Positions 27,355-36,562 are shown, counted from the stretch's first letter. The stretch: 44,319 bases of DNA from Bacteroidota bacterium (GCA_016707685.1 JADJHE010000030.1:1-44319); one strand, 5' to 3'. Program-made: numbers and translations. Notes: a model not told the origin generated them from the sequence alone.

Positions 27355-28599
27355 ATGATTTTTTTAGGTCTATTTAAAGAAAGTATTTTATTTGCTATCC
27401 ATGCTTTGGTGGTGAATAAGTTGCGTACCATCTTGTCGCTATTGGGCATCACCATTGGTATTTTTGCCATAATCATGGTTTTTACTGTGGTGGATTCCTT
27501 AGAGCAAAATTTGCGTAAAAGCGTTCAAAGTTTGGGTGATGATGTTGTTTTTATTCAAAAATGGCCCTGGGCATTTGATGAGAATTATCCTTGGTGGAAA
27601 TACATGAACCGTCCTTTGCCCGATTACAATGAGTTAGATGAGGTGTTGAGAAATTGTGATGGTGCTCAATCGGCTGCATTTGTTGCCACTAGTAGGATTA
27701 CGGTGAAATACCAAAGTAGCAGTATCGAGAATGTTACTATTGTGATGGCTTCCCATCAATACGATCGTGTAAAGAATTTTGAAATAGCAGAAGGTCGTTA
27801 TTTCACTGAAATAGAATCTTCTGCAGGACGACCGGTTGCTGTGATTGGTGATGTGTTGGCTCAGGCCTTGTTCCCGCTTCAAAATGCATTGGGACAAACC
27901 ATCAAAGTGAATGGTGCAAAGGTTACGGTTATTGGTATTTTCAAGAAAGAAGGAGAAAGTATTTTAGGTGGTAGTCCGGATACACAAGTATTGGTGCCAG
28001 TAAATTACGCTCGTGGCATTGTTGATATACGTGATGAAAGTTTGGATCCACAGATAATGGTACGTGCAAAACCAGGAGTCACAAATGATGATTTAATAAG
28101 TGAACTTACCGGCTTGATGCGCTCCATGCGTAAAATTAAGCCCATGCAGGAAGAAGACTTTGCATTGAACCAAACCAGTTTAATCTCTAATCAGTTTGAT
28201 AGCCTGTTTGGAATTATTGGTATTGCGGGTTGGATTATTGGAGGGTTTTCCATTTTGGTGGGTGGTTTTGGGATCGCAAACATTATGTTTGTTTCGGTAA
28301 AAGAACGTACCAACATTATTGGAATTCAAAAATCGTTGGGAGCCAAAAACTATTTTATTCTGTTGCAATTTATGTTCGAATCGGTATTCCTTTCATTTAT
28401 TGGTGGTTTGATTGGTTTGTTCATTGTGTTTCTCATCACCCTTTTTGCTGGAGATGCTTTTGGTATGGAAATCGTTTTGTCGCGTTCCAACGTAATTTTA
28501 GGATTTACCATCTCTATTTTGATTGGAGTGGTTTCGGGGTTTGTTCCAGCTTATACGGCCTCTCAGATGGATCCTGTAGAAGCAATTAGAAGTAGTTAA
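27355..28599 (+). CDS. ABC transporter permease (MacB/FtsX type)
   Basis: A 414-residue permease with one N-terminal membrane helix (about 18-42, L-R-T-I-L-S-L-L-G-I-T-I-G), a periplasmic MacB-like domain of about 225 residues and three C-terminal helices. Diagnostic sequences are E-R-T-N-I-I-G-I-Q-K-S-L-G-A-K after the second helix and P-A-Y-T-A-S-Q-M-D-P-V-E-A-I-R at the end. Such proteins work as mechanotransmitters that drive export or release through a TolC complex, or act on lipoproteins. No ATPase gene is adjacent. The small membrane protein follows after 20 bases. Confidence 0.93.
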   Translation: MIFLGLFKESILFAIHALVVNKLRTILSLLGITIGIFAIIMVFTVVDSLEQNLRKSVQSLGDDVVFIQKWPWAFDENYPWWKYMNRPLPDYNELDEVLRNCDGAQSAAFVATSRITVKYQSSSIENVTIVMASHQYDRVKNFEIAEGRYFTEIESSAGRPVAVIGDVLAQALFPLQNALGQTIKVNGAKVTVIGIFKKEGESILGGSPDTQVLVPVNYARGIVDIRDESLDPQIMVRAKPGVTNDDLISELTGLMRSMRKIKPMQEEDFALNQTSLISNQFDSLFGIIGIAGWIIGGFSILVGGFGIANIMFVSVKERTNIIGIQKSLGAKNYFILLQFMFESVFLSFIGGLIGLFIVFLITLFAGDAFGMEIVLSRSNVILGFTISILIGVVSGFVPAYTASQMDPVEAIRSS

Positions 28600-28619
28600 T
28601 AAGGTTTAATTTATTTTAA

Positions 28620-28964
28620 ATGCAAGCAATTCAAGTAAAGCGTCCAGTATTAATCACCATTGTATCCATCATTGGATTTATTTGGGTGATTATTAGTTTG
28701 CCTGGTGTTTTTGCTCCAGAAGTGAAAAAAATTGGTGACTGGATGCCAGCTATTTTTGGTATTATTCGTGCTTCCATGTTTATCTCGCTTATTGGAGTTT
28801 GGTACATGAAACGCTGGGGTGTTCGCCTTTTTATAATGGTATTCTTCTTTAAAGAGATTGTTTTTTTATTAATCAATGACACTAATTTTCTCGGCATCTT
28901 CCTTTCTATCTTTTTCATTATCAGCATGTTGGTGTATTATAAGCGTATGGATCCTAATTTATAG
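28620..28964 (+). CDS. Small four-helix membrane protein, unknown function
   Basis: A 114-residue, strongly hydrophobic protein with four predicted membrane segments (about 10-28, 42-60, 65-83 and 88-106) and short charged loops. I recognise no family signature. It follows the ABC permease gene by 20 bases and is probably co-transcribed. The ATG at 28620 is the only sensible start. Confidence 0.7.
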   Translation: MQAIQVKRPVLITIVSIIGFIWVIISLPGVFAPEVKKIGDWMPAIFGIIRASMFISLIGVWYMKRWGVRLFIMVFFFKEIVFLLINDTNFLGIFLSIFFIISMLVYYKRMDPNL

Positions 28965-29032
28965 CTATCAATTGCTAAGCTTGGTCGAATAGAACCTATT
29001 GAAAGTCATTTTTTTTAATTATAATTGTGTAT

Positions 29033-29040
29033 TATCTTTG
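29033..29040 (+). promoter_or_regulatory. -7 promoter box (TATCTTTG) of the desaturase gene
   Basis: An exact TAnnTTTG match 86 bases upstream of the desaturase ATG, giving a leader of about 80 bases, longer than at the other boxes in this window. Confidence 0.45.
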
Positions 29041-29126
29041 CAATGTTTTAGATAAAGAGTTCTATATTGGATAAAACAAATCACTTAAAACACAATCGTT
29101 TTTGACTGATTTAAAATAATTAAAGA

Positions 29127-30239
29127 ATGAAACCAAAGATTAAATTCATTAACAAAGACAAAACACAGTTTTTCAATGTGTTGAAACAACGAGTAGACGA
29201 TTATTTTATTGAAAACAAAATTTCGCAACATGCCAATGGTTTGATGTATTTCAAGTCGTTTTTTATGTTGGCATTGCATTACATTCCCTATGCGCTTATT
29301 ATTTCAGGAGTAGCTACTGGCTGGGCTTTTTGGCTTTGTTGGGTTGGAATTGGGTTGGGATTAGCTGGAATTGGAATGTCGGTTATGCATGATGCTAACC
29401 ATGGAGCCTACTCATCAAGTAATTTTGTAAATAAAATGATGGGTTATACTGTGAGTTTGGTTGGAGCAGATGTAAACAACTGGAAAACACAGCACAATGT
29501 GTTGCACCATACCTATACCAATATTCATGATTATGATGAGGATATTGATGATAAAGGTGGAATGCGTTTCTCGCCAAGTGGTAAACATAAAAAAGTTCAA
29601 CGTTTTCAAGTAGTTTATGCTTTTTTCTTTTATTCATTAATGACACTTTATTGGATTGTTGGGAAAGATTTTATCCAGTTTTCGCGTTATGTGAAAGAAG
29701 GCCAAAACAGAGATATTAAACGCGATCGTATCAAAAAATACATTCAAATGGTGGCTTTTAAGCTGTTCTATTATGCATATATTTTGGTACTGCCTCTTTT
29801 GATTTTAGATGTTCCTTGGTGGCATATTATTGTAGGTTTCTTAATTATGCATGGTGTTGCTGGTTTAATTTTAAGTGTTGTATTCCAGTTGGCGCATGTG
29901 GTTGAAGGAACATCTTTTCCTTTGCCTGATGAAAATGGTAATATCGAGAACGAGTGGGCGATTCATCAATTAAATACAACTGCTGATTTTGCTGCAAAAA
30001 GTCATTTGATTACGTTTTATGTGGGTGGCTTAAATTATCAAGCAATTCATCATTTGTTTCCGCGTATTTGCCATGTACATTATCCAAATATTGCTCCTAT
30101 TGTAGCTCAAACAGCTAAAGAATTTGGGGTTCCTTATTTGTATTATCCTACATTTTGGGATGCATTAATGTCGCATATGCGAATGCTTAAGAAGCTAGGT
30201 CGTAGCGAAATTCGCCAACTGGCAAATGAAATGGGTTAA
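29127..30239 (+). CDS. Membrane fatty acid desaturase (linoleoyl-CoA desaturase-like)
   Basis: A 370-residue diiron membrane enzyme that inserts a cis double bond into acyl chains. All three His boxes are present: H88-D-A-N-H92, H123-N-V-L-H-H128 and Q305-A-I-H-H309. About four membrane helices occur in two pairs (45-85 and 210-255). The first box with four residues spanning the His pair, and the third box starting with Gln, place it with the front-end/acyl-lipid group, but no cytochrome b5 domain is fused. Regiospecificity cannot be told. The preceding 160 bases hold only the promoter and leader. Confidence 0.92.
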   Translation: MKPKIKFINKDKTQFFNVLKQRVDDYFIENKISQHANGLMYFKSFFMLALHYIPYALIISGVATGWAFWLCWVGIGLGLAGIGMSVMHDANHGAYSSSNFVNKMMGYTVSLVGADVNNWKTQHNVLHHTYTNIHDYDEDIDDKGGMRFSPSGKHKKVQRFQVVYAFFFYSLMTLYWIVGKDFIQFSRYVKEGQNRDIKRDRIKKYIQMVAFKLFYYAYILVLPLLILDVPWWHIIVGFLIMHGVAGLILSVVFQLAHVVEGTSFPLPDENGNIENEWAIHQLNTTADFAAKSHLITFYVGGLNYQAIHHLFPRICHVHYPNIAPIVAQTAKEFGVPYLYYPTFWDALMSHMRMLKKLGRSEIRQLANEMG

Positions 30240-30280
30240 CAAATTGTTTTAGTAAAACTCCTTTCTTACTCTATTTTTAA

Positions 30281-31480
30281 TTGATATTAAAATCTTATAT
30301 CGAAAAAATTACTAATTATGGCGTGAAGTCTACTTACGCACCATGGGAAGTTTTTTTAACTAGGAAATTAAATATCATTACGCTCATTGCTCTTTTTAAT
30401 ATGAGTCTTGGTGTAGTGGCTTTCTCTGTAATGGACTATCCGTCAATTGTTTTCGATTGCTTCATTGTACTTCTTATTGGTCCTGGCGTTTTCCTTTGTA
30501 ATAAATTCAAAAATTATATCTGGGCATCCTATTGGTTTTTCATGATAGGTTTCATCTTTTTCGTATTTGTAAATCTTAAGATGGGAAAGGATTCCTACAT
30601 GTTACTATTCTATTTTCCCGTACTTATTAGTCTTATACAATTGCTAGGAAGAAGAGAGATGGTAAAGCATTTAATAATACTCAGTGTTTTGGGTTTTGCC
30701 TCTATTGTATCTATAGTTATGGGTTTTCGGTTTCATTGGGTAATACCAATTGTGGAAGAAGGATCATTTAGCAATTTGATGGTTTTTAATATTCTAGTTA
30801 GTTTTTTTACTGCGATATCTTTCATTATCGTTGTTGTTTCTGAATCGTTGGCACAAGAGCGTTTAATAAAAAACATGTTGACAGAAAAAGAAGTATTGCT
30901 TTCCGAAGTTTTTCATCGGGTAAAAAACAATATGAATATTGTAACAAGTTTGTTGAATTTGAAAAAGAATAGTTCAAATTCAGTTGAGGTGCAAGAAGCA
31001 TTGGAAGAATGCCGTACAAGAGTTTTTTCAATGGCATTGGTTCATCAAAAAATATTTGAACGTGAACGTGTAATTGATTTGAATTTCAAAGATTACATTC
31101 ATGACCTTTTGAATGAATTAATGAGCTCTATGGGAAGGAAAGATAAAACAGATATTGTTATTGATGCAGATTCAATCTTTATCGAATTGTCGAATGCTAT
31201 TCCCTGTGGACTAATTCTTAATGAGTTTGTAACCAATTCATTCAAGTATGCTCAACAGCCAGGAAAAATGCTTCAACTAAAAATTTCACTTAAAAAACGA
31301 AATGATTTTATTGAGTTTGAATTAAGAGATAATGGTCCTGGATTGCCTTCGGATGTTTCCTCGAAAACCAATTCATTGGGTATGGGTTTGATGAAGTCTT
31401 TATCAGAGCAAATAGATGGACAGTATAGCTTTAGCAATGATAAGGGTTTGGTGTTTAAACTAAAGTTTAAGCAAGAATAA
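30281..31480 (+). CDS. Membrane sensor histidine kinase (HisKA_2 type), no PAS
   Basis: A 399-residue kinase with about six membrane helices (about 30-190), a HisKA_2 segment with F-H-R-V-K-N-N (H212 as likely acceptor) and an HATPase_c domain (N-E-F-V-T-N-S-F-K-Y; D-N-G-P-G-L). It is a shortened paralogue of the kinase at 4919: similar N terminus, same membrane layout and kinase core, but no PAS domain. The start is a TTG at 30281; an ATG further in would delete the first helix. No response regulator is adjacent. It is convergent with the transposase gene, four bases apart. Confidence 0.88.
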   Translation: MILKSYIEKITNYGVKSTYAPWEVFLTRKLNIITLIALFNMSLGVVAFSVMDYPSIVFDCFIVLLIGPGVFLCNKFKNYIWASYWFFMIGFIFFVFVNLKMGKDSYMLLFYFPVLISLIQLLGRREMVKHLIILSVLGFASIVSIVMGFRFHWVIPIVEEGSFSNLMVFNILVSFFTAISFIIVVVSESLAQERLIKNMLTEKEVLLSEVFHRVKNNMNIVTSLLNLKKNSSNSVEVQEALEECRTRVFSMALVHQKIFERERVIDLNFKDYIHDLLNELMSSMGRKDKTDIVIDADSIFIELSNAIPCGLILNEFVTNSFKYAQQPGKMLQLKISLKKRNDFIEFELRDNGPGLPSDVSSKTNSLGMGLMKSLSEQIDGQYSFSNDKGLVFKLKFKQE

Positions 31481-31484
31481 TTTG

Positions 31485-31946
31485 TTATTCAAGCCATTCA
31501 AAAAGATACTCTTCATTAAAATCAATTTTATATGATTTTAAAAAATCGACATATTCTTGCCTAAATGATTTTATTCGATGATGTTCTTCTTGTTTTTCAA
31601 TGTAGTTAATCACTTTACTTATTTGCGATTCTGATACGGAGAAAGAACCAAATCCTTCTTGCCATTGAAATTTTCCTAAGATTATTTTTTTTTGATTTAT
31701 CCATTTAGAAGAATTAGCCTTAATATCTCTTACTAAATCGGAAAGTAAACAATTGGGTTTTATACTAATTAGTATGTGTAAGTGGTCGGGCATCCCATTA
31801 ATTGCATATACCTTTTGATGATTATTTGTTACAATTCCACAAATGTATTTATACAATTCATCTTTGAATTTATTGCTAATACTGCTTTCTCGTCCTTTTA
31901 CCGCAAAGACAACGTGGATATATATTTGTGAATAGGTGTTTGCCAT
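31485..31946 (-). CDS. REP-associated tyrosine transposase (Y1/IS200-like, RAYT)
   Basis: A 153-residue HUH single-strand transposase. The metal-binding pair is in M-P-D-H55-L-H57, and the nucleophilic tyrosine is probably Y115 in V-I-N-Y-I-E-K-Q. The W-Q-E-G-F-G-S-F-S motif typical of the Bacteroidota branch lies between them. The protein appears intact. The gene has no flanking insertion-sequence ends that I can see, but just upstream of it begin about 860 bases of short palindromic repeats. That is the arrangement of domesticated RAYT proteins with REP elements rather than of a free IS200. Confidence 0.88.
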   Translation of the reverse strand: MANTYSQIYIHVVFAVKGRESSISNKFKDELYKYICGIVTNNHQKVYAINGMPDHLHILISIKPNCLLSDLVRDIKANSSKWINQKKIILGKFQWQEGFGSFSVSESQISKVINYIEKQEEHHRIKSFRQEYVDFLKSYKIDFNEEYLFEWLE

Positions 31947-32036
31947 ATAATATTCAGATACTAAAATTTTTTATTGCCTTTTTTCATTTTGGGAGGCTAA
32001 AATAAATTATTTGGGAAGATTGAAACAATTTAGTTT

Positions 32037-32560
32037 TTGAAAAAATAAGGTTTTGGATGCCGCTCCTCTGGAGCTTAATTGTTGATTGGTATGTCTTATT
32101 AGTACTGTTTTTCCCCTCTGGGGAAAGCAGAATATTTTTTGGATATTGGGGTGATTTTGTTTTGAAAAAATAAGGTTTTGGATGCCGCTCCTCTGGAGCT
32201 TAATTGTTGATTGGCATGTCTTATTAGTACTATTTTCCCCTCTGGGGAAAGCAGAATAATTTGTTTCTGGATGCTTTGGTGATTTTGTTTTGAGAGGATA
32301 AGGTTTGGGGTGCCGCTCCTCTGGAGCTTAATTGTTGATTAGTATGTCTTATTAGTACTATTTTTCCCCTCTGGGGAAAGCAGAATAATTTGTTTCTGGA
32401 TGTTTTGGTGATTTTGTTTTGAGAGGATAAGGTTTTGGATGCCGCTCCTCTGGAGCTTAATTGTTGATTGTCATGTCTTATTAGTACTATTTTTCCCCTC
32501 TGGGGAAAGTAGATTGGGTTTTTGGATATTGGGGTGATTTTGTTTTGAGAGGATAAGATT
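32037..32560. repeat. REP-like array A: four tandem units of 125-129 bp, two palindromes each
   Basis: Each unit holds GCTCC-TCT-GGAGC (at 32062, 32187, 32315, 32444) and, about 51 bases on, CCCC-TCT-GGGG (at 32113, 32237, 32366, 32495). Both are stems around the same trinucleotide TCT. The spacer between the two palindromes is nearly identical in all units, and the rest drifts slightly (TTTCTGGATG against TTTGGATATT). No coding sequence is present. The array lies upstream of the transposase gene. Confidence 0.9.
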
Positions 32561-32895
32561 TTGGATATAACTCCGTAGGAGTGTTATCTCAATAGAAAAG
32601 GATGTGAGCTATTATATCAAGCTCCATAGGGCGCTGTAATGAAGTAGTGTTATTCTAATAGGAAAAGATGTGAGTTGTTATAACAAGCTCCATAGGAGCG
32701 ACATTTTAATAGAAAATAATTGTTTTAAATAACTCCGTAGTAGTGTTATCCAAATAGAAAAGGATGTGAGCTGTTATAACAAGCTCCATAGGAGCGACAC
32801 TGTAATAGAAAACAATTGTGTCAGACAACTCCGTAGGAGTGCTATCCAAATAGGAAAAGATGTGAGTTGTTATATCAAGCTCCGTAGGAGCGAAA
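32561..32895. repeat. REP-like array B: alternating ACTCC/GCTCC palindromes, about 96-bp period
   Basis: ACTCC-GTA-GGAGT at 32570 and 32828 (a one-mismatch copy at 32732) alternates with GCTCC-ATA-GGAGC at 32687 and 32783, GCTCC-GTA-GGAGC at 32879 and a degenerate copy at 32621. The GCTCC copies at 32687, 32783 and 32879 are exactly 96 bases apart. Spacers share GTTATCCAAATAGAAAAGGA. The last palindrome ends 20 bases from the mfd stop and could also terminate its transcript. Confidence 0.9.
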
Positions 32896-32910
32896 TTTTT
32901 CGAATAGTAT

Positions 32911-35900
32911 TTAAGCAAGAATAGGTTTTAATGCTACAATAGCATCATCAACTTTTTTAATGTTTTCGAATGACAAGGTTAATTTTCCATTGGTCTCTTT
33001 CATTTTACACAACCTTGGATTTTGTTGTACAAACTTTAACACTTTAGTAAAAATCTCACTTTGATAATAAGGTGAATCTTGCTTCGGAATAAAATATCCA
33101 ACCATACGATTGTTTTTTAATAATAACTTCTCGAATCCGATTTCCATTGCTAACCATCGTAATCGAATGGTGTGAATCAATTCAATTGTTTGAGGTGGAA
33201 CAGGACCAAAGCGATCGCGTAAACGTGTTTCAAAGATGTTTAATTCCTCTTCCGTTTTTGAATCGTCCAATTCGCGGTACAAGGTTAATCGTTCTGTTAT
33301 ATTGGTAACATACTCAACAGGAATTAATATTTCCATATCGGTATCAATGTTACAATCGTAAATAAATTCACCGTGTCGTGCTTTTGTGAATTGCTGTGTG
33401 CCTCCAGTTTCGGCTAATCGGAATTCTTCATTTTCTAAACGTAATTCCTGAATGGCTTCATCCAGAATTTTTTGATACATTTCAAATCCAATTTCTGAAA
33501 TAAATCCACTTTGTTCCCCACCTAATAGATCGCCAGCACCACGTATATCTAAATCGCGCATAGCAATGTTAAAGCCGCTGCCCAATTCCGAAAATTCTTC
33601 AATCGCTTTTAAACGCTTGCGTGCTTCGTTAGTAAGCAATGAAACAGGAGTCGTCAATAAATAACAAAAAGCTTTTTTGTTCGATCGTCCAACACGTCCA
33701 CGCATTTGATGCAAGTCGCTCAATCCAAACATGTGAGCTTGGTTAATGATAATGGTGTTTGCATTTGAAATATCTAAACCTGCTTCAATAATTGTAGTAG
33801 CAACCAATACATCGTATTCGCCTTCTACAAATTTTAGCATCACTTCTTCTAACTTGTCTCCATCCAATTGTCCGTGGCCAATTCCAACACGTGCATCGGG
33901 GCACAATCGGTTAATCATGCCTGCAACTTCCATAATGTTTTGTACTCGATTATGAACAAAGAACACTTGTCCGCCACGAGAAATTTCAAAGGATACAGCA
34001 TCGCGAATAATTTCTTCGTTGAAAGTATGTAGTTCCGTTTGCACTGGATAACGATTAGGTGGAGGAGTGCTGATAATGGATAAATCACGTGCACCCATCA
34101 TTGAAAATTGCAAGGTGCGTGGGATTGGTGTAGCGGTGAGTGTTAAGGAATCAACACTTGTTTTAAATGTTTTTAATTTATCTTTTACTGCAACACCAAA
34201 TTTTTGCTCTTCATCAATTATCATTAATCCTAAATCTTTCCACTTCACATTTTTTCCAACAATGCCATGCGTGCCAATTAGAATATCCACTTCGCCACGA
34301 GCTACTTTTTCGAGTGTGTCTTTTTGTTGTTTCGCTGTTTTAAAACGATTGATATAATCAACGGTGCAAGGCAAATCTTTTAAACGTTCTTTAAACGTTT
34401 TGTAATGTTGTAATGCTAAAATGGTTGTTGGAACAAGCACAGCCACTTGTTTGCTATCGCACACCGCTTTAAATGCAGCACGAATAGCAACTTCTGTTTT
34501 ACCAAAACCAACATCACCACAAACCAAACGGTCCATTGGATATTCTTTTTCCATGTCGCGTTTAACATCTGCGGTTGCTTTTACTTGATCGGGAGTATCT
34601 TCATAAATGAACGAAGCTTCCAATTCATTTTGCATATAGTTGTCGGGACTAAACTGAAACCCTTTTAACGCTTTACGTTTAGCATATAATTTTATTAAAT
34701 CGAAGGCAATTTCTTTAACCTTCTTTTTTGTTTTTTGTTTAAGTGTTGCCCAAGCATTGCTGCCAAGCTTGTTTATTTTGGGCTCAGTCCCTTCTTTACC
34801 GCTGTATTTAGCAATGCGGTGCAAGGAATGAATACTAATATTTACTATATCGTAATCCTTATAAACCAAGCGAATGGTTTCTTGCATTTTACCATTTACT
34901 TCAATGGTTTCCAAGCCACCATATCGTCCAACGCCATAATCAATGTGTGTAATGTAGTCTCCTGGATTTAATCCTTTTAATTCTTTAAGTGTAAGTGCTT
35001 CGTTTTTTTTATTGAAGGAATCTTTTAAACGGAAGCGGTGATAACGATCAAAAATTTGATGGTCGGTATAACAAACAATTTTTAAATCATTATCAATAAA
35101 ACCTTCGTGAACAATGGCTCCGCCCCAACCTTCGGTAAATGGAAGCTTGTTGCTGGTGGTGCTTTTTGTTGAAATGTCTTCAAATATTTTATATAAGCGC
35201 TCAACTTGTTTATGATTTTCAGCAAAAATGATGTTCTCGTAACCATTGCGAATGTTAGCGTGTAGGTTATCGAGTAGATAATTAAAGTTTTTATTGAAGC
35301 TTGGTTGAGGTGAAAAATTATAGGTGATTGTTTTTGTTGGTGTCAATGAAAAATGATTCCCGAATTCAACCAAGTTTACACCTAGTGCTTGTTTGGTAAA
35401 GGTATCTTTATCTGTGTACAATTCAAGTGGCTCCAATTGTTTGATAACATTGTCCAGTTTATCATAGGCTGTTTCCGCAAGCAGAAATGCTTTTTCGATA
35501 CGGTCGATGGTGAGCTGAAAATGTTTGAACCAAATAACAGTGTCTTCCCCTAAAAATTCTAAAAATGTTTGTCGGCTTTCTTGTAATATTTTTGCTTGAA
35601 TATTCGGAATGATGTTGCAAAAACGATGAGCATTAATAGAAAGCTGAGAGATGGAGTCGAAGGAACGAATGGATTCTACTTCATTTCCTAAAAATTCAAT
35701 ACGGTATGGATTATCACTCGAGAAGGAGAAAATATCTACGATACCACCTCGTATCGAAAATTGTCCAGGTTCAACTACATAATCAACTCGTTCAAAATCG
35801 TATTCAATTAAAACATCGGTTATAAAATCAATGGAAATTTTTTCTCCTTGTTTTAGTTCCAATGTGTTTTTACTAAGATGAGCTTGTGTAACAACTTTTT

Positions 35901-36288
35901 CAGTTAAAGCTTCGGGATAGGTAACAATACAAATGTGTTTTTTACCCGTAGCTAGTTTGTTAAGTACTTCGGCACGCAAAAGAATATTGGCATTGTCAAT
36001 TTCTTCATGCTCGTAGGGCATTCGATACGATGCAGGAAAGAACAATACATTTTCTTCACCCAATAAATTTTCGAGGTCATTTAAGAAATAAGCCGCTTCT
36101 TCTTTGTCGGGTGAAATTAAAAGTGTGGTTTTGTAAATGTGCTGAAAAGCAGTGGCGGCAATAAAGGAAGCACCTGATCCAACAACATTTTTCAACTGAG
36201 TACGCGTAGCTTTCCCATTCAATTCTTGTGTTAGTAGAGAATTGTTACTTGATTCACTGTACTTGCGTAAAATATCTTCCTTGGTCAC
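32911..36288 (-). CDS. mfd: Transcription-repair coupling factor Mfd
   Basis: A 1125-residue translocase that removes stalled RNA polymerase at DNA lesions and recruits UvrA. Domains in order are a UvrB-like N terminus (about 1-450), the RNA polymerase-interacting domain (G-D-Y-I-T-H-I-D-Y-G-V-G-R-Y-G-G) and RecG-like motors with Walker A G-D-V-G-F-G-K-T and the box D-E-E-Q. T-A-T-P-I-P-R-T-L-Q, motif VI Q-M-R-G-R-V-G-R-S and a C-terminal TRCF domain follow. The start is a GTG (36286-36288); no closer in-frame ATG fits. Its promoter box lies about 20 bases upstream. Repeat arrays flank the gene on both sides. Confidence 0.97.
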   Translation of the reverse strand: MTKEDILRKYSESSNNSLLTQELNGKATRTQLKNVVGSGASFIAATAFQHIYKTTLLISPDKEEAAYFLNDLENLLGEENVLFFPASYRMPYEHEEIDNANILLRAEVLNKLATGKKHICIVTYPEALTEKVVTQAHLSKNTLELKQGEKISIDFITDVLIEYDFERVDYVVEPGQFSIRGGIVDIFSFSSDNPYRIEFLGNEVESIRSFDSISQLSINAHRFCNIIPNIQAKILQESRQTFLEFLGEDTVIWFKHFQLTIDRIEKAFLLAETAYDKLDNVIKQLEPLELYTDKDTFTKQALGVNLVEFGNHFSLTPTKTITYNFSPQPSFNKNFNYLLDNLHANIRNGYENIIFAENHKQVERLYKIFEDISTKSTTSNKLPFTEGWGGAIVHEGFIDNDLKIVCYTDHQIFDRYHRFRLKDSFNKKNEALTLKELKGLNPGDYITHIDYGVGRYGGLETIEVNGKMQETIRLVYKDYDIVNISIHSLHRIAKYSGKEGTEPKINKLGSNAWATLKQKTKKKVKEIAFDLIKLYAKRKALKGFQFSPDNYMQNELEASFIYEDTPDQVKATADVKRDMEKEYPMDRLVCGDVGFGKTEVAIRAAFKAVCDSKQVAVLVPTTILALQHYKTFKERLKDLPCTVDYINRFKTAKQQKDTLEKVARGEVDILIGTHGIVGKNVKWKDLGLMIIDEEQKFGVAVKDKLKTFKTSVDSLTLTATPIPRTLQFSMMGARDLSIISTPPPNRYPVQTELHTFNEEIIRDAVSFEISRGGQVFFVHNRVQNIMEVAGMINRLCPDARVGIGHGQLDGDKLEEVMLKFVEGEYDVLVATTIIEAGLDISNANTIIINQAHMFGLSDLHQMRGRVGRSNKKAFCYLLTTPVSLLTNEARKRLKAIEEFSELGSGFNIAMRDLDIRGAGDLLGGEQSGFISEIGFEMYQKILDEAIQELRLENEEFRLAETGGTQQFTKARHGEFIYDCNIDTDMEILIPVEYVTNITERLTLYRELDDSKTEEELNIFETRLRDRFGPVPPQTIELIHTIRLRWLAMEIGFEKLLLKNNRMVGYFIPKQDSPYYQSEIFTKVLKFVQQNPRLCKMKETNGKLTLSFENIKKVDDAIVALKPILA

Positions 36289-36307
36289 TTAATTCTAAAA
36301 CGGAAAA

Positions 36308-36315
36308 CAAAAGTA
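36308..36315 (-). promoter_or_regulatory. -7 promoter box (TACTTTTG) of mfd
   Basis: CAAAAGTA on the plus strand is an exact TAnnTTTG match on the minus strand. It predicts a leader of about 16 bases before the GTG. Confidence 0.5.
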
Positions 36316-36380
36316 CGAAATATGCTTTGTTTGAGCAATGCTAATATCATCATAATTGCTTAGTGAATAAAACGTCAACC

Positions 36381-36424
36381 AATCCGTTCTCGATACAGCT
36401 CGTACCTCGCCACTGAACTGACAT
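36381..36424 (+). repeat. Dispersed ~40-bp repeat, copy 1 (downstream of the GIY-YIG gene)
   Basis: Matches 36905-36950 almost base for base: the shared segment runs from CGTTCTCGATACAGCTCG through TACCTCGCCACT to GAACTGACA, with one dinucleotide deletion here (CACTGAAC against CACTCGAAC). It is much richer in GC than its surroundings and has no coding role. Confidence 0.85.
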
Positions 36425-36562
36425 TTTTTAAAACTTGTGTGGTCTTGGTGGTGGAGGAGGGGAGCTTTTGTTTTTTACAAGGTGTTGCTCATAACTAATT
36501 GTGTGGGGGTCGAGAGGGGAGATTATTTGATTTATATTTTAAGAACGAATGTGTGATAAGAT

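Noticed and set aside
27355..28599. Inner-membrane partner (MacB) of the adaptor at 11789
   Set aside because: It has the permease fold but no fused or adjacent ATPase and lies 14 kb away; the link cannot be supported.
31485..31946. Complete IS200 insertion sequence
   Set aside because: No left and right end hairpins bracket the gene at IS200 distances; only REP-like arrays lie on one side.
32037..32895. CRISPR array
   Set aside because: Units are 96-129 bp and almost identical throughout, with no variable spacers and no cas genes; palindromes beside a RAYT gene explain them better.
32706..32918. 70-residue open frame on the minus strand
   Set aside because: It translates the palindromic repeat array itself, giving a repetitive sequence that is an artefact of the repeats.
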